A stretch of DNA of 64,000 nucleotides from assembly GCA_013397115.1 (NCBI GenBank), contig VWZW01002639.1:434001-498000 (forward strand). Direction: 5' to 3'. A program made the translations under genes and the position numbers. The notes under the pieces are model-generated. The model saw nothing but the letters and a program-made list of their open reading frames with translations, was not told the DNA's origin and did not search any database. Position 1 is the stretch's first letter, and each line of letters opens with the position of its first letter. This DNA is from Edolisoma coerulescens. Lineage: Eukaryota; Chordata; Aves; Passeriformes; Campephagidae. Shown here one piece after another: positions 10,401-25,400 of the stretch.

Positions 10401-13400
10401 CATTACATTACTTAGCCACTGATAATTTTTTTCGAGGCTCTCGCTACAGATATCTTTTGCATACTTAGTTTTACCTCCGGGCTGTTTGCGATCCTCTCAA
10501 TGCATTCTATTTTTACAAACACCCTCTGAATACAGAACCCCTGTCTGGAGCAAGGCTTGTGTTCCATACTTATCCCAAATTCCCCACCGATCTCTGCCGG
10601 CTCTTTTGAGCTGCCCAGACAAAGGGAAGAATAAAGCACGCCGTGTACAAGAGCAGGAATAATGCTGGGATGACCAGCCAGGTGGTCAGGCAGAGAGGTT
10701 TGACAAAGGGGAGACAATCAGAATCAGCCCCAGGGTGAAAAGCATCTGGATGTTATTCTTCCTGGGAGAATTCCAACATGCAGGGTGCTGCAACAAACTG
10801 AATATTTTATTACATCTCCCTTGTACTTTCCCCTCCAAAGTGTCCATTCTGTCCATTGAGCAATAACATCCAGCATTTTGTTGCCTGAAGAATTACATTT
10901 ACAGCACACTGTAAGTGCTGTGAAAATGCTGGTTGAAAATGTGTCTGTCGAGCATTTCATTCCTCTTCATTGAAACGGTGCAATTGAAGAGTGACAGACT
11001 CTAAATATTGCTGCCTTCAGAGTGAGAGAAACAAGATAATCTCGCTCAGAAAGAGGTGACAATGAGCACAACGAGCAGGTTCAGAAAAACTGCAATCCAG
11101 ATAAATTCTGGCTATTTTCCCCAGTGCAGGTTGGATTTGTTTAGGACTGATCCAGCAGAAAATTATATGGAAGACTGGACCCCACTCCAACTTCTTTAAA
11201 TAAGTACAGCTAAATCAAATAAATGCTGGTTCTGCAGCCCAGCAGGTGCTAATTTAGCCCATATGTTTTGGAAATTCTCCTGTATGTGCTCTTGCTAGAC
11301 AGGAATTAATCACAGCACTATTTTTCTCCATCCAGGTGAAAACACTTTGCGGATGAGCCATTGTGTGCCCCAGAGATGCTGGATGGAGGCTTGGTTAAAA
11401 AAAAAAGGAAAACTTGGCCTCAGCAGAATGCAAAGAGCCTCTTGTCAGAGAAGTTCTTCTCCATGAGGGTGCCAACAGCTGAAGGCTGGAGGATGGATGT
11501 GCCAGAGCTTGGCCACCCTGGGAATGCAGGGATTGTGCCTGGAAGCTGGGTCCTCAAAGACCTGGCAGATGAAGGATCTGATCGTGGTTGTCAGGTGTTT
11601 GAGCTCCAAACTTCCCCTCTCCTCCTGCACTCCTGCTTCCCTTTCCACTTGCTCACTTAAGTGACATTTTGCACTTATTCAGCTTTTCTTTATACATTTA
11701 CATGGCTTTCTTTGGTCTATTCTCCCTCTACAAAGCACCAGAAAATATTCACCTCAAAATCAGCTGATTTTCACAGCTGACTGATTAAGGTAAAGGATTA
11801 ACTCAGCAGGAGAGCAGCCACTCTGCACAAGAACAAAGGTCCATGCAGCTACTGATTGAGAACAGAAACAGAAGAAAAGTGCAATTCAAGGCTGAACATT
11901 TTGCAGTTCCAGCCCCAGAATCCTCTTCAAGTCCTTTGGCATCCTACCAGTTCCCCAAACTGCAGATTATGTCTACAAATGTATTTAGTGTTTCTTTCAC
12001 CAATTATAATTCATATTTCTAAGCCCTTCTATACCTACAGCCGTGTCTTGTAGCAATTCGATAATTCACATTAAGAACTTGGTGTTTCTGTCTCTCTAAA
12101 CTGCAATTTCATACACCTCCAATAAAGATGAAGTCCAAAAACTGAGGCTCTGTGTCGCAAAAATTGTGCTATTATATTTATTTTGATATATTCATCTTTA
12201 CCTATATTTTTTGAAACTTAATCTACAGTGAGTTGAATTTTATGACTAAATAATGAAAAAAAATATGAGTGAATAAGCAAAGAAGACAACAGGACTCTTA
12301 CCTCTGACACGAGGGGCTGGCCATTTTTTAACCAGCTGTAGGAAGGGCTTGGTTTTCCTCTTGCCTTACATTCCCAAAATAAACTGTCATAGAGAGACAG
12401 AAAGGCATTTTGGATTTTTTTATCCCATTCAGGGGGTGCTGAAAAGAATATGCAAAGCATTTTAAGCAGGAGAAAAGTGATTTTGCTTGAGGTATGCTGC
12501 CATTAATTAATGAACTGAGCAGGGCTAATTAATATCTGTTCAACACATTTTTATTATGCTGCAAATGAATTCTGTAGAACAATTCCCTGGCATAAAACTT
12601 CAGGACAAGCTTGGGAAAATAACAGAAATCAGGTGGTTCGTGGGTAGGCAGTTTGGTTAAGATTTTATCCATTTTTGTGGCCAAAATGTGCAGGAATGGT
12701 GATTTTTAGATGCCTGAAATTCGGGATATGCTTGTTGAAAGCACCAGGACCCCTAATTTCTGCCAAGTCTTCTTCTAAAGAAATTCACGGAGGCGTAAAA
12801 GCAGAATTTGCAGGAATCACATGGGAGCTCTGTAAACAACTGGGACTCAAGGACTGAGCTGAGCAGGGATTCTCCTGGGGGAGGCTGACACTGAGAGCAG
12901 TTGTCAGGCTGGAGGTGAAGGTGAGGCCTGGGGAGAATAAATAACACCTCATTCCATGGGCAGGAATCCAAGCAGCCTCATTCCACTGTCCCAGGTTGCT
13001 CCAAGCCCCATCCAGCCTGGCCTTGGACACTTCCAGGGATCCAGGGGCAGCCACAGCTGCTCTGGGAATTCCATCCCAGCCCCTCACCATCCTCACAGCT
13101 GGGAATTCCTTCCCAATATCCCATCTAACTCTGCCCTCTGGCAGTGGGAAGCCATTCCCTGTGTCCTGTCCCTCCAGCCCTTATCCAGAGTCCCTCTCCA
13201 GCTCTCCTGGAGCCCCTTAAGGTGCTCTAAGATCCTACAAGGATGGAGTTCACCGTGCTTAAAAGTGCTTCTAATTGCATGTAATTTGTACCGCTCTCAG
13301 AGCTGGAAGCATGGGCTGGAGGGATCACACACAAAGCAGTGTCCAGGAAACAATCCCTATTTCTTGGAGACAACCTTCCTCCAGAGGAAAACCCCCAGAG

Positions 13401-16400
13401 AACAGAAAAGGACCAAGAGGAAATCAATTACAGAGATAATTTAGCAGCACACTCCTAATATGACAAAAAAACCCCTCATGCCAAGGCTTCATGAGTGCTG
13501 TTTAGACATTTCACTATGAACAGCTATTAATTAATGTACAAAGCACAGTTAATAAGCACATTGTTTTAGATTGAATTAACTGATCATAATTTTATAATTG
13601 CCTGTGCTGTTATCAATCACGTCCAGGTAATCTACTGAACTTAATTTTAGTGGAACTGCTTGATTGACGTGGTGAAAAAAATTAGTGTGCAATGAGAGCA
13701 ACAACTACCCCCTGAAAGCAAGGAAATAATGAAATATTTAAACCAGCAGCAGACTGTTCTATTCCTGGCATATATCTTCATATTAGCCATGGCTGCAGGA
13801 GCCTGGTAGCTTATCAGCAAAGCCTGCATCTCTTCATTAGAAGAGATTTACTTACAAAAAAAAAAAAGGAAAGTACTTGCCAGAGTCTTCTCAACAGATG
13901 TTAACTGGAGGCTCAGTCTCGCTTGCTGTGATTTTTTTTCTCCTCACTGTTATGTTTTTTTTTTTTTTTTGCTTTCTCCTTTGAAAGATTTATGAGGTAG
14001 AGAAAAGATCTCTCCTCTTATTCCTGTCAAAATATGTTGCTTTCCCTGGGTGTTAACAACTGGACTAAAGAGCCATAATTCACCCTGGCTTTGAGGGGCC
14101 ATCCCGTGTGCCTGGGACTGCAGGGAATTAATGAACACGGGAAGGGACAAGGAAAGGGAGGAGAGCTTCCCAGATTATTCTCCACTTTTAGCCAAGCTGG
14201 AAGGAGAGGGAGGAATGGGATGAGTTTCCCTGCTTTGTCCTCATCTGTTTATGGGACAGCAGAGCTCAGCTCAAAGAGGAGGTGAAATCACCTTCACTGC
14301 CATGAACGGAAGGCTCCCGAATCCTTCCCTGCTCTGCATCTGCTGCTGGAGCCCGAATCCCCCCTGCCTTTAATGCTTCATGGAAATGTGCAGGGATCCC
14401 TCTCTGCCTTTTGTTAACCTTTCCAACTTCCCACATTTCCAATCCGAGCTTTGATGCAAAATATCTTTGTTTGCTGAGGCTGTGACTCAGTGAAGGTCAC
14501 TGAGAGCCCCCAGTCAGTTTTTAATCAGCTTAACCTGACCTGAACTTTCTACCTCCAGCAAGGGCCTAAGAGGCTTCATCTGCAAAACACAACTGAACAG
14601 CATCCTGCTCTGTATTAAAAATCAAAATTCAATTAATCTGCTTACCATAGACAAGTAATTGACCTCTTGCAATGTTTATTCCTCGAGTGTTTCCTGCGAT
14701 GCACTCGTAGGAACCTTCATCTTCCTGCTGGACGTCGGGGATTTCAAGAACTCCTCTGGTCCTGCTGTGTTGGGTTTTCTTTGCCAAGGAGTTTCCATCA
14801 GACCTCTTCCAGCTGATACTTGGGACCGGACTAAAGAATTGTGTTTATTAGAGAAAAAGAGACAGCATTGGTTACAGCAGAGGAAAAAGAATGTAAAATC
14901 CTTTCTTGAGAGTAGTAATTTTTAAAAAAGAAATCATTTCTAAGCATGACATACAGAGGTTCATATAAGACCAAGATTTTATGACATGTCCAACTTTATT
15001 CAGGAGCACAGGTCCAAAGTGGGATGAAATCCTCAGTCAATTGTGTGATTTTTCCTTAGGCCAATTTGTATTTTCCCCTTAGTAACTCTTGGGCTCAGAC
15101 CTGTTTTTAAACCCTGTGACACTGAAGGAACAACTTTGCAAGTCCAAACAAACACCACAGAAGTCCTGAATTATTGACTGATTCTCCCAGCAAAAAAATT
15201 CCCTGGAGCACTAAAGGTATTTTCATACCCCAAAATAGGAAACACTGGCCAAGACTTCAAAAGATCTAAAAATACTAATAAATCTAAATATAAAAAATGG
15301 GAGCCAAGGTAGAGGAGACACAGAGAATTGAGTGAGGAAAGAACAAAACATCGAGGCTGGAAGGAGATAGGGACAAAAAGGAATATTTCTTTTTTTCATG
15401 TTTTTGAAGCCTTCTATCATTTTCATTTATATTTGGATCAATGTATCCCATACAACAAAAAATAGTGAAGTGTGAAGGCAGCTATAAATACTTCTTGGAT
15501 TTCTGGTAATATCACAAACCATAGGAGCCTCACTTGCATGATCTATTATGTCACCAAAACTCTTTGAGATATTAATAGTCTTGGATTTCACAGTTGTTTG
15601 CTGTATCTGCCAACTGAACTAAGTCTCTTTTTCTAACAAATTCAGTTTTGAGCTTTTTACAGAGGCTTTGGCTAAATGCTGACTTCTTTTCCATTGGAAG
15701 TAGCATCCACAGCAGTTGAAAACACAACTTTCGTGGAAATTAAAAGTCCTTGTTTCCAGTCTCCAGGGTCTCTGCCTGCAGTGCTGACTTACAAAGGATT
15801 TATTCCTTTTTAGCAGAGACTGTGACTGCTCTCACCTTAAATTATTTAAGTTCAAGTCCTTGTTTATTGAACAAAGAAATCAAGTCACAAATTCAGATTG
15901 GATTAATTTCTTAATAATTCAGGAAGTTTGGGCCTGATTTCTGCATTTTGAGTCTGCATGTCTGTGAGGTTCCCAACTTCCCTCTAAGCAAGAAGAACCA
16001 GGATTTGGGAGAAACGTTGAGTTCTCCGAACAATTTCCTACAAACGGGAGTGACTGGGACATGTCAGATATTGTTAACCAGTGAAAGAACTGCAAAGAAA
16101 AACTAAGATTTTATTCTACTTTTCCCCATTTTGGTTCCAGTTGTAAAAATTCCAGATCTTTCTGGATAACAGCCACTGTCACCACCACCTTTATTAACTG
16201 TCCTTTACAATGAGACCAAAGGCTATTTCAGATGTTGTTTAATACCATTCCTTCCTAGGAAATTTATAAGGGTTTGCTTTTCCTGAGTGAATTGTTAAAA
16301 GGTGCTGTCTCCTCCAGAAATCTTGGCATAGAATCACAGGATCATTCAGGTTGGAAAAGACCTCCAAGATCACCAAGTCCAACCTTCCACCAACACCTCC

Positions 16401-19400
16401 ATGCTCACTAAACCATATCAGGGGGTGCCACATCTACTCGTGGTTTGAAACCTTCCAGGGCTGGTGACTCCACCACTTCCCTGAGCAGCCCTTCCCAAAG
16501 TTTCTCCACTTTTTCAGTGAACCAATTTTTCTTAAAATCCAATGCAAACCACTCCTGGTGCAGCTTGAGGCTGTTGTCCTGTCACTGGTGGCCTGGGAGA
16601 AGAGCCCATCCCCACCTGGCTCAAGCTCCTTTGCAGAGAGCAACGAGGCCTCTCTCGAGCCTTCCTTCCTCCAGACTAATCCTGCACGACAGCATTCCTG
16701 CAGGATTTCTCCACAGCAGGTTAGCTTCAGTTCTTTGTAAAGCAAGATACTGATGCCTTTAGGTTTTAGCTTTTATATTTTCAAATCCTGGATTGCTCAG
16801 TGTGTAACTCTGAAGTTTCTTGTGGCCTGTGAGCAGCTGTTCTCTCATGCGGGTTAGACAAAACAAAGCCTCTCTGAGCTTGTTATTCAAGGACACCCAG
16901 ACTGTCCTAGGCCCAAAAGGTGTAAACCAGGGCCTCTAGAGAGGTGGAGAAATTGAAGAAATTACATCATTAGCTAAAGTTTTAATTGGAGAATTTATGC
17001 TGATATGCAAATGGACCAAACCTATAAAAGCGTGAAGAACTCGTGACTCGGGGTCCATCTTGGGGTCCTTTTTGGATGTGGCCTTTGGCTCCCCAGGGTG
17101 AACCTTTGAAGGCCTTTCAAATAAATATCTACCTGTATTCCCTTATTCCTGTCAGTCTCTGTTTTTAGGCAGCCACTTAAGCATCAATACTTTGAGGTTT
17201 TTAAGAGGAGCGCAGCTCTGGTGCAGACCGAGTCTGGCTCACGAGTGCCGTGCTCCAGGCAGGAAAACAGCCAGGGGAGCTTCCCAGCCTGGTGCTGGAT
17301 TGATCCACACGAAGGAGAGCATGCTGCCTTTGCAAATCCTCCTGCATATTAAACACAGGGTGAGCAGCAGCTGTGGAACAGCAGCCAGCAGAATGCCAGG
17401 AGCATCGAGCTGCTTGCTTTAAAGGCATCTCTTCTGGATTTAATTTTACTTTTTTTTTAATGTAACAAAGAGATTAAAGGGAACTAGCAGCCGTATGGGA
17501 GAAGAAAACAATAATTAGATGCATTCTGCCACCTGAAAGAGCTTCATCTCCATATTTCCTATTCTCTCAGCCAGTGGTTTTCTCTCAGCACTGACTATTC
17601 ACGGACGAGGAAATTCTGTGCTGACACCAAGGCCAGAGGCAGTGCTCAGTGGGAAAAGGCCCCTTCTGTCCACTTGTCAAGCCAGCTTTGCCAAGGTTGG
17701 AGCTGAAGATGCTCCCCTGCTCTCCTTCTCCATACCACAGACCAATAATGACATCCTTGGGGATGTCTCAAGGCGGGCTCAGCTCATTTTTGGCCAAACA
17801 TGAGGGTGTTTGAAACTCACTCCTGGTGACAGCTGAGCAGGCAGACAGAGAAACCTTGGAGTTCATCAGCTTTGCTGTGTTTAAAGACAATAAATAGTTA
17901 ACAGCACTTTGTGCTCCTGCCAGGGAGCCTGGATTTTATCAGGAGAAGGAATTCCTGTGTCAGGACAGCAGCTCCACCTGAGCTACAGGTAAAGGAGCAG
18001 AATCTGGGAGGATCCATGGCTCAGCTGATTCCAAGGGAAGGACCTTCCCAGAGAATATCTGTGTTGCTTCATTGATACCTCATTGCTACAGAATTCCCAG
18101 CATCTTCAGTCGCTGTTTTTTGCAGAAAACAGGGGGTTTGGGCTGGTTTCACCTTTTTCTGCTGCCAGTTTACATCTTTATAACCAAATCTCTTAATAAC
18201 TCTTACTCAGGCCATGTGAACCCTTTCAAGGTTAAAAAAAAAAACAAACCAGTTGGATTAAATTGGATTTTGGAACAAATCCTCTATTTAGAAATTGATG
18301 TTTTAAAGAGTGAAACTGTCCTTTAGGTGTAGGTAAATAGACACAAAACTTAGTCCAAGAAATTCAGCACTGTGAATTTTTGTGGGATTATTTTGGATGT
18401 TCACATTCCTTGGAAGGTCAGGACCTGACATTGCTACACAGACCAGTGCCTGCCCATGCAGGTTTGGGGTGGCCCTGCCCTTCATGGGTCTTTTTGTCAC
18501 TTAGTCCCTCCCAATAACCAGATTAAAACCATAACTGCTTGGGCCAGGAAAGTTCTGGAATACATAAAGAAACAATGAGTGCACTTCCCAAATTTATTAC
18601 ACTTCCCAGACAAAGTCTGGCTTTCTCCTGAGTAAATAAGAAAACAGTGCATAAATATGAGAGTGTCTGAGTACATAAATCTGCAGTTTATTTTAAACCT
18701 TCAGAGCATCCAGGAGCACTAATTTAATTTATATTCCACCATACAGGCAGCAGAATCACAAAACCATAAGTTACTAAGTGGGAAAGAAAAGGAGATGGAA
18801 AATATTTTGTGGTCGGTGACAAGTTCTTGTCACAGCCAACGTGAAATTAATTTGTCTGCAGAATTAGAACCCACACCGGGAGGGAGAGTTCACCTTTTTC
18901 AGCAAAGATGATGCATTGGGACCGGGCCTCATCTTTTGTCCTGTGCATCTGGGGACCCTTCCAAGGGATATTCAATCTGCATTTGGGGTAATGAAGCCCG
19001 TGGTTCATTAGACAAATGAGCCTGAGCTGAGCTTTGAAAGCTGCATCGCTGCTGACACCAGGAAGAATTAGGATCTGAGGAGCACCATAATTAAAGCATT
19101 TAATTTTGGATCCTCCTGATGGATTACCTGAAAACAGCAGTTCCCTGGAAGGTGTCGAGTCTCACTCTCCTGGAAGCACAACCTGAGCTGTGTGAGGGGG
19201 GATCTGCTCACCCCTGAAAGAACAAATCCTCAGGTTGATCAGGGATGGGGGCTGACAACTTCACTTGTGGTGCCAAAAGTCATTCCCATATCTGTGATTT
19301 CAGAATCCTGTAATCGACCCTTTTAAAACCTCCAACACAAACAACTTGAGAATATACCAGAGGTGAAGCCTGGGATTTTTATGGAAATTTAGTAAAAACG

Positions 19401-22400
19401 GTTATTTGGAACTCCCTTGGACTGGTGTGATTATCCACTTACTCCAAGAGCTGCTGGAAAAACCCTTCCATGAATACACTGAGAGGAATAGGTGGGATCT
19501 TCCCAAGAAAAATGAATATTCTGGGGTGAAAGAAATCTTGTTTTCTATTGTTCACATATGCTTCGTACAACCTCAGCTGGCAGCAGCCCATCTGCAGGAA
19601 TTCTGAACTGGTTGTTTCCCTTTCTTTGAGAAGGGAATGAAGAAAAATATAAACCACAGACACAGTTTAATAAATATGTGCACCAGACACGGAAACTCCT
19701 TTGCTTATTTTCATTCCAGGGATTATTCTTATTTGTGCAACAGGAAAAAAAAAAAAAGTTATTTTGAGAGAAATCTACAGAAAGCAGCACAGTATAACTC
19801 AACTGAACGTAATTCTCTCCATGGTGCTCAATCCCCTGAAAGACAGGGAACAATAATTTGGATACATGGCATGATTAATAGAGCTTGATCCAAAGCAGGA
19901 CTTTTAATACTGGCATAATATTAAACACTGTCATCATAATGAATATTGGTGCAGAACACAAAGTCTCATCTCTTCTATTAAACTGCCACGGGCCGCAGGA
20001 TTTGAAATAGTGGAGCCACTATTTCATATTTCAGTTTTCCCTCTTTTAAAGGATTAAGTATAAGGTGCAGTTTTTTGTTTAGATTCATCAGAGAGCTGCA
20101 CTTTTTCTTGTATGTCCATCACAGTGAGCACTAATTTCCTTTTCAAAATCCTCTATTTGTGGTGTCTGCTCTACAAAATAAGGTGCAAAGTCAAGGACTG
20201 GCCCGAAATCCTTTGTCCATTTGGGATCTGTCCCTCCAAACCCTCTTTCCAAGGATAAATACTGACACTTGGACCCCCCTTTTACTTATTTTCCTCAAAA
20301 CAAGAAGAATTTCTGGGGCTTGCAGATGATTTGTAAAAATCCTTAGTGATATTTTAATGCGAAATGCAAAAAGAGCTTTGCAACAGATCTTTGTGGAATG
20401 TACCTACCCCAAGGTGTCCCACAGGAGCGCATTCTCGGTGACTTTGAGCTCCCCCACGTGAAAAAAAGGCATCTTTAAGACGTTTTAAAGTGAGTTTTAA
20501 ACTCAGCCATGAGTCTGGCTTCTCGTAGCTGCGTTTGAGCTGCGGAAGTGCCTTTTGAGCGAGGCCCAATTGGTGTGATTTGCTGTTCCATGCAGAAAAG
20601 AGATGCTATTTCTCTAAATACCACCAAACTACTTTCATTTAAGACTTGTGCAGACCAAAACCCCAGCGGGTTGCCTGTGATCTGCCTTCGGTGTGAAAGA
20701 TTTCTGTTATTCACAGTGCCCAGGTAGCAGCAGCCGCAGCATTGTCTGAGCCCGTGGCCTAACAGTGTGAATATAGAAAATTATGGATAATGGGGAAGCA
20801 TTTCTGAAATCCAAGCAAGATAATAACCACCAGTGCTTGTGGCAGATCAGAGGTACAGCTCAACAAACGCTGGGCTGAATTGATTTTAACATAAACAGAC
20901 AATAGCAGGGGCCAGGGTTTTAGAGGAATTTGGGAAGCTGGAGGTGCAGGCGGCCACGCTGCTGCATTTAGATGGTTCTGCCTGCAATTGTAAACAGTTG
21001 GAGGCAGGAAACTTCGAGCTTTTCACAATGCCAATAATCACCTGCATACCTTCGGAAATGTGGCCTTATCTAATAAGTTAAGAGTGTTTCACCTGCAATC
21101 TGTTTCGCTTGCTTTATTCACATCTGAATGCCAGCTCTGAAATAAAGCTTTTCCACTGATGGACATGGTGGTGAAAAGGTGGTTTAAGGCTCTGTTTAGA
21201 GAGAAAAAAACCCAGACTGAAACCTGTGCGGTTCTGTAGGAGACACTGAACTTGAAGAAATAAAATTTAAGAGGAGAAATTCTGAGAAATTCTCCAGTAT
21301 CACCACCAAAGAGCCTCTGCTCCCCAGCAGCACCTCCAACACGCAATGCACTCAGCAGTGTGAGAGCAGAGAGTGCGTGGAAAATGGATTTTGGGCCGTG
21401 GATCCCTGGTATTTAGGCAGGACAACTCCAGGGGAGCATGGCAGCACTGCTTGCAGCTGCAGTCCTGCACATGAGGAAGAAAATCCACATTAAAGCTGCA
21501 TTAACCCTCTCAGGCATTCCTCAGCACTGCACAGAAGGGTCTCCCTGAGGGATCTCATTATCCACATGTCCTTTCAGTCCCCTTTTTCTCCTTATGATGT
21601 TCTTAAAATGGCCAAACCTGTGCATCACATGAACACGACCTATCTTTACCCCTTCCCTAAGATGTCTTTGTACATCTCATGTATGGGTTTTTTTCTCTGT
21701 CATTGTTCAGTGCTTTCCACGCAACAGATGGAAATAAGAAACGACAACTTGAAATGTAAAGCCTGCACGGACTAACACACAATTAAGGAGGTATTTAAAG
21801 AGAAGTAGCTTGACAGTATTTGGAAAAGAAAATCAGCTTTAGCAGGAGTGCTGAAGTCTGGTACTGCTTTTGGGCCAAAAAACTGCATGTACCTTTAATA
21901 AAAATTAGCCTCAGTATTAGTTTGTATAGAAATCTCATCTGAAAGGCAAGGCCATTTCAATCTTATTAACTTTTTATTTGCTTTATTTTTCTACTTCCCA
22001 GCTTAGGTTCCAGAGGAATATTTGATTAATTTGCGCTGTCTGCAAGTCAAGCTTTTAACCTCTGGGAAAGCTCTAAACACTTTAAAAACTTACAGCCTTA
22101 AAATGGATTGTCAAAGTGAACTTAAACTAAATAGAGGTCAACAATCTAAGGGTTATTTGGGCTTTTCCAGGGAAAATGATGTTCATCGGAAAGACTGGGG
22201 TTTGTGGGCTGGTTACAGTGATTCAGTCCCCCAGCTGCTCCCTGAATGCAGAGCAGCTGCTTGAGCCACCCCTGTGGCTGGGAATGGGCACAGCAGTGCA
22301 AGAAAACTTGGGAAAATGCAGGAAAATGGATTTTTTGTAAGGAAGGGCTGCTGCTGGGTCTTCCCAGGCCTCCTCAGCATTGCTTCGGAGACAGGAGAGT

Positions 22401-25400
22401 CAGGAGATCCATCCCACATTGCTCTTCAAACATATCCTGTTTCCCTACGTTTGATTCTTAGAAATGAGTGAGTCCAGAGGAGGCAGCAGGATGATCAGAG
22501 GGATGGAGCAGCTCTGCTGGGAGGAAAGGCTGGGAGAGCTAGGATTGTTCAGCCTGGAGAGGAGAAGCTCTGGGCTGAACTAATTGCGGCCTTCCAGTGC
22601 CTGAAGGAGGTACAAGGAAGATGGAGAGGGGCCATTGACAAGGGATGGAGTGACAGGACAAAGGGGAATGGCTCCAAACTGAAGAAGAGTAGGGTTAGAT
22701 GGGATATTGGGAAGAAATTCTTCCCTGTGAGGGTGGGGAGGCCCTGGCACAGGGTGCCCAGAGCAGCTGTGGCTGCCCCTGGATCCCTGGCAGTGCCCAA
22801 GGCCAGGCTGGACGGGGCTTGGAGCAGCCTGGGACAGTGGGAGGTGTCCCTGCTGAGGGCAGGGGGTTGAAACTTGATGAGCTTTAAAGTCCCTTCCCAA
22901 CCCAAACCATTCTGTGATTCTGTGATGTCACACAGGCAAAAAGCCATTCCTATTTTGATATCTCTCAGGTGTGACTGTGCAGTTACCCTGAGTGCTGTCA
23001 CCTGGACTCAGGTCTCATCTCAGAGTTAAAACTACTCTCAAGAAAGAAAATCTTTGTTCCAGTTTTCCCTCCTCTTCCCACATTCCCTCCCCCTGCTTCA
23101 AGCTGCACCCAAGTGAGCTTCAGTTACAGCACCGTGTTCTGCCTCATTGCCTCGGGAACACACAGCACAGAAACAATCAAAGCAAGGTTAAAAAAACTTA
23201 AGATTCCCAAATCCCATTCTGACCAGAATAATTCTAACATGCAAAGGCGAAAGGAGCAGCGTTAAACCCTACATTTAATAAAAACCAAACCCTTACTTTC
23301 CAAGAGCAAAGCACTCCAGTCTGACAGAGGAGCCCCTGGCCGCGTAGGTCGTCTCTGGGAAACGCACCTCAATCTTTGGCTCGTACTCCCCCATCGCACC
23401 TGTGGAACACCAAAACAGCTCCAGCTGAGCCCCAGGCCTGCCTCCTGCCACAGGATTTCAGGGTGAAAGGAAGGGTGGCATGAATCACTTCAGAGCCTTC
23501 CACCCGTGGTAAGCAGCACATGATGGAGCAGGTTTGACCTCCAGGGTGGAGTTCAACCCTGTGCTGAAAATTCTGTGAAATCTCTACATTCCCTGCATTT
23601 AGGAGTTGAAGAGCATGACTTTATACAAGTTATACATTACAAGTCTGCTGTGCATCAAAGTTTTAGAGATAATTTTGGGTTCACACCTTTCATCAAGCTA
23701 TGCTTTTGCCACTAGTCACTCTCAGGACACTGAGTTGATTCTGTGTGCAAGAAAATTAGAAAATTCCATGTCCAAACTACTTGCAAAACACTTGAAAGTT
23801 CTTTAAAACATCCAAATGTGAGCTGCAGACTTGAGGAAGGCCGATGTAATTAGATGGAATTACCATATTTGAAAATCTGGCTGAACATCTGATAAATCAC
23901 AGATAATCCAGTATTAATTTAGGGCATTTAATTTTGCAGCAGGTTTGGGAAGGATTTAGGAAACTAAACTTTTAGCAGAACTTCTTAAATGTCTTTTATG
24001 TGTCTCGCAGTGGAACTCATTCCAACAGTGGGGATGAACATAAATCAGGTATTTTCCTGCAGGGTCTTTGCCGAGATCCCACACAGAAAATGAACCAATT
24101 CTTGTTTTATATTTAACAGGCATCTGGATAATATTGCACACACAACTTCCATTGTTGCCTTAGAGGCTGCCAGCGTTGGAGCCAATCCAGAGGCCACCAG
24201 AGCGAATGGGAGAAGACAGAGACACTGATAGAAGGAGTCTGAGAAAAGGAATAGAGGAATGAAAAGAAAAAAAAAAAAAAGAATCAGAAGAGATCTTGAG
24301 CATTTGCAATCACAGTTTGTGCCAAATTATTAATGCTGGAGCTGAGGAAGTGCAGCTTTGCTTTGTGTGATCTGCTGACGTTATTGAACAGCACAGCCCT
24401 GCAGTGAGAGCATTATTCCATAATGCACAGCTGAGTTTTGTTTATCCTCCAAATCCAACTCTGCGCAGACTTTTGTCGCTGATTGTCGCCACCGCTTTGC
24501 AAACAGCACGAGTATATTGAAATCGAGGTGGGCAAACTCACAAAACAAACTTTGTGTACAGATTTCCAGGTCTGTATTTCTGCCTGTGAACATTTAATTA
24601 CAAGTGTTGCCAGGAAGGCATTTGTACATGTGCAGGGGAGTTTCTCACCTCGGCGGCTCGACTTGAGGCAGCTCTCTGGATTTGCTGTTTGAGCTATACT
24701 TAGATGATAATTTAGAAAGATTTGTTGGATTTAAGCCTCAACACAGGCACGAGGTGGGAAATATTAAAGTGCCATGTGACATTCTCTTGTTCTTCAGTGA
24801 CATTGAGAACTTTCTTTGCCTGTTCATCTCCTCACCCCTGCCCTGACAGCTCAAACCTCACTGTGGGGTCGTGCTCTGCTGCACGACCTTCACTGGGGGG
24901 ATTTTCCCTCCATGGGGGCGAATTCCCAACAGCTGGAGAAGGAGCAGCTGGATGTTCTGAGGCAGCCAAGCCCCTCTTGTGACTCACCATCGCCTCGGAG
25001 GGTGAGGGCGGTGGGGGGCCCCCACACGCGGCGCTGTGCCTCGGCGCTGCTCACGGCACACGTGTAATTCCCAACATCCCATGGCTCCACCTTGGCCAGG
25101 TACAGGTTTCCCGTTGCCTGGGAAACGAAGCGCCGGCTGTCTTCCTGAAGGTGCAGGGTGTTATTGTTGAAGATCCACGTGTAGGACAAGCCTGGAAAAC
25201 AGGAGACACGTGTCAGGCACCCCTTCCAGCGGGACCCACTCCCCGGCAGGAAGAACGAGGCAGCTGCAGGGAAAGCCACCGGGGATGCACAAATTAGCGC
25301 AGGCCAGGTAAGCATTGCTCGAATTTTCAACTCATTTCAAGCCACTTCAGGAGGTCACAGCAGTTTCTGTCCCCTGCTACTTCTCATTTTCCTGCTTAGC

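Larger units (their letters stand above)
14831..23296 (-). other. CNTN6: CNTN6 intron within Ig3
   Basis: This 8.5-kb intron contains a CR1 fragment (16324-16745) directly followed by a solo LTR (16751-17186), and a plus-oriented CR1 (22463-22927). Between 17.2 and 22.4 kb I saw only unique-looking intronic sequence with short A-runs (for example near 18235 and 19745). Confidence 0.87.
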
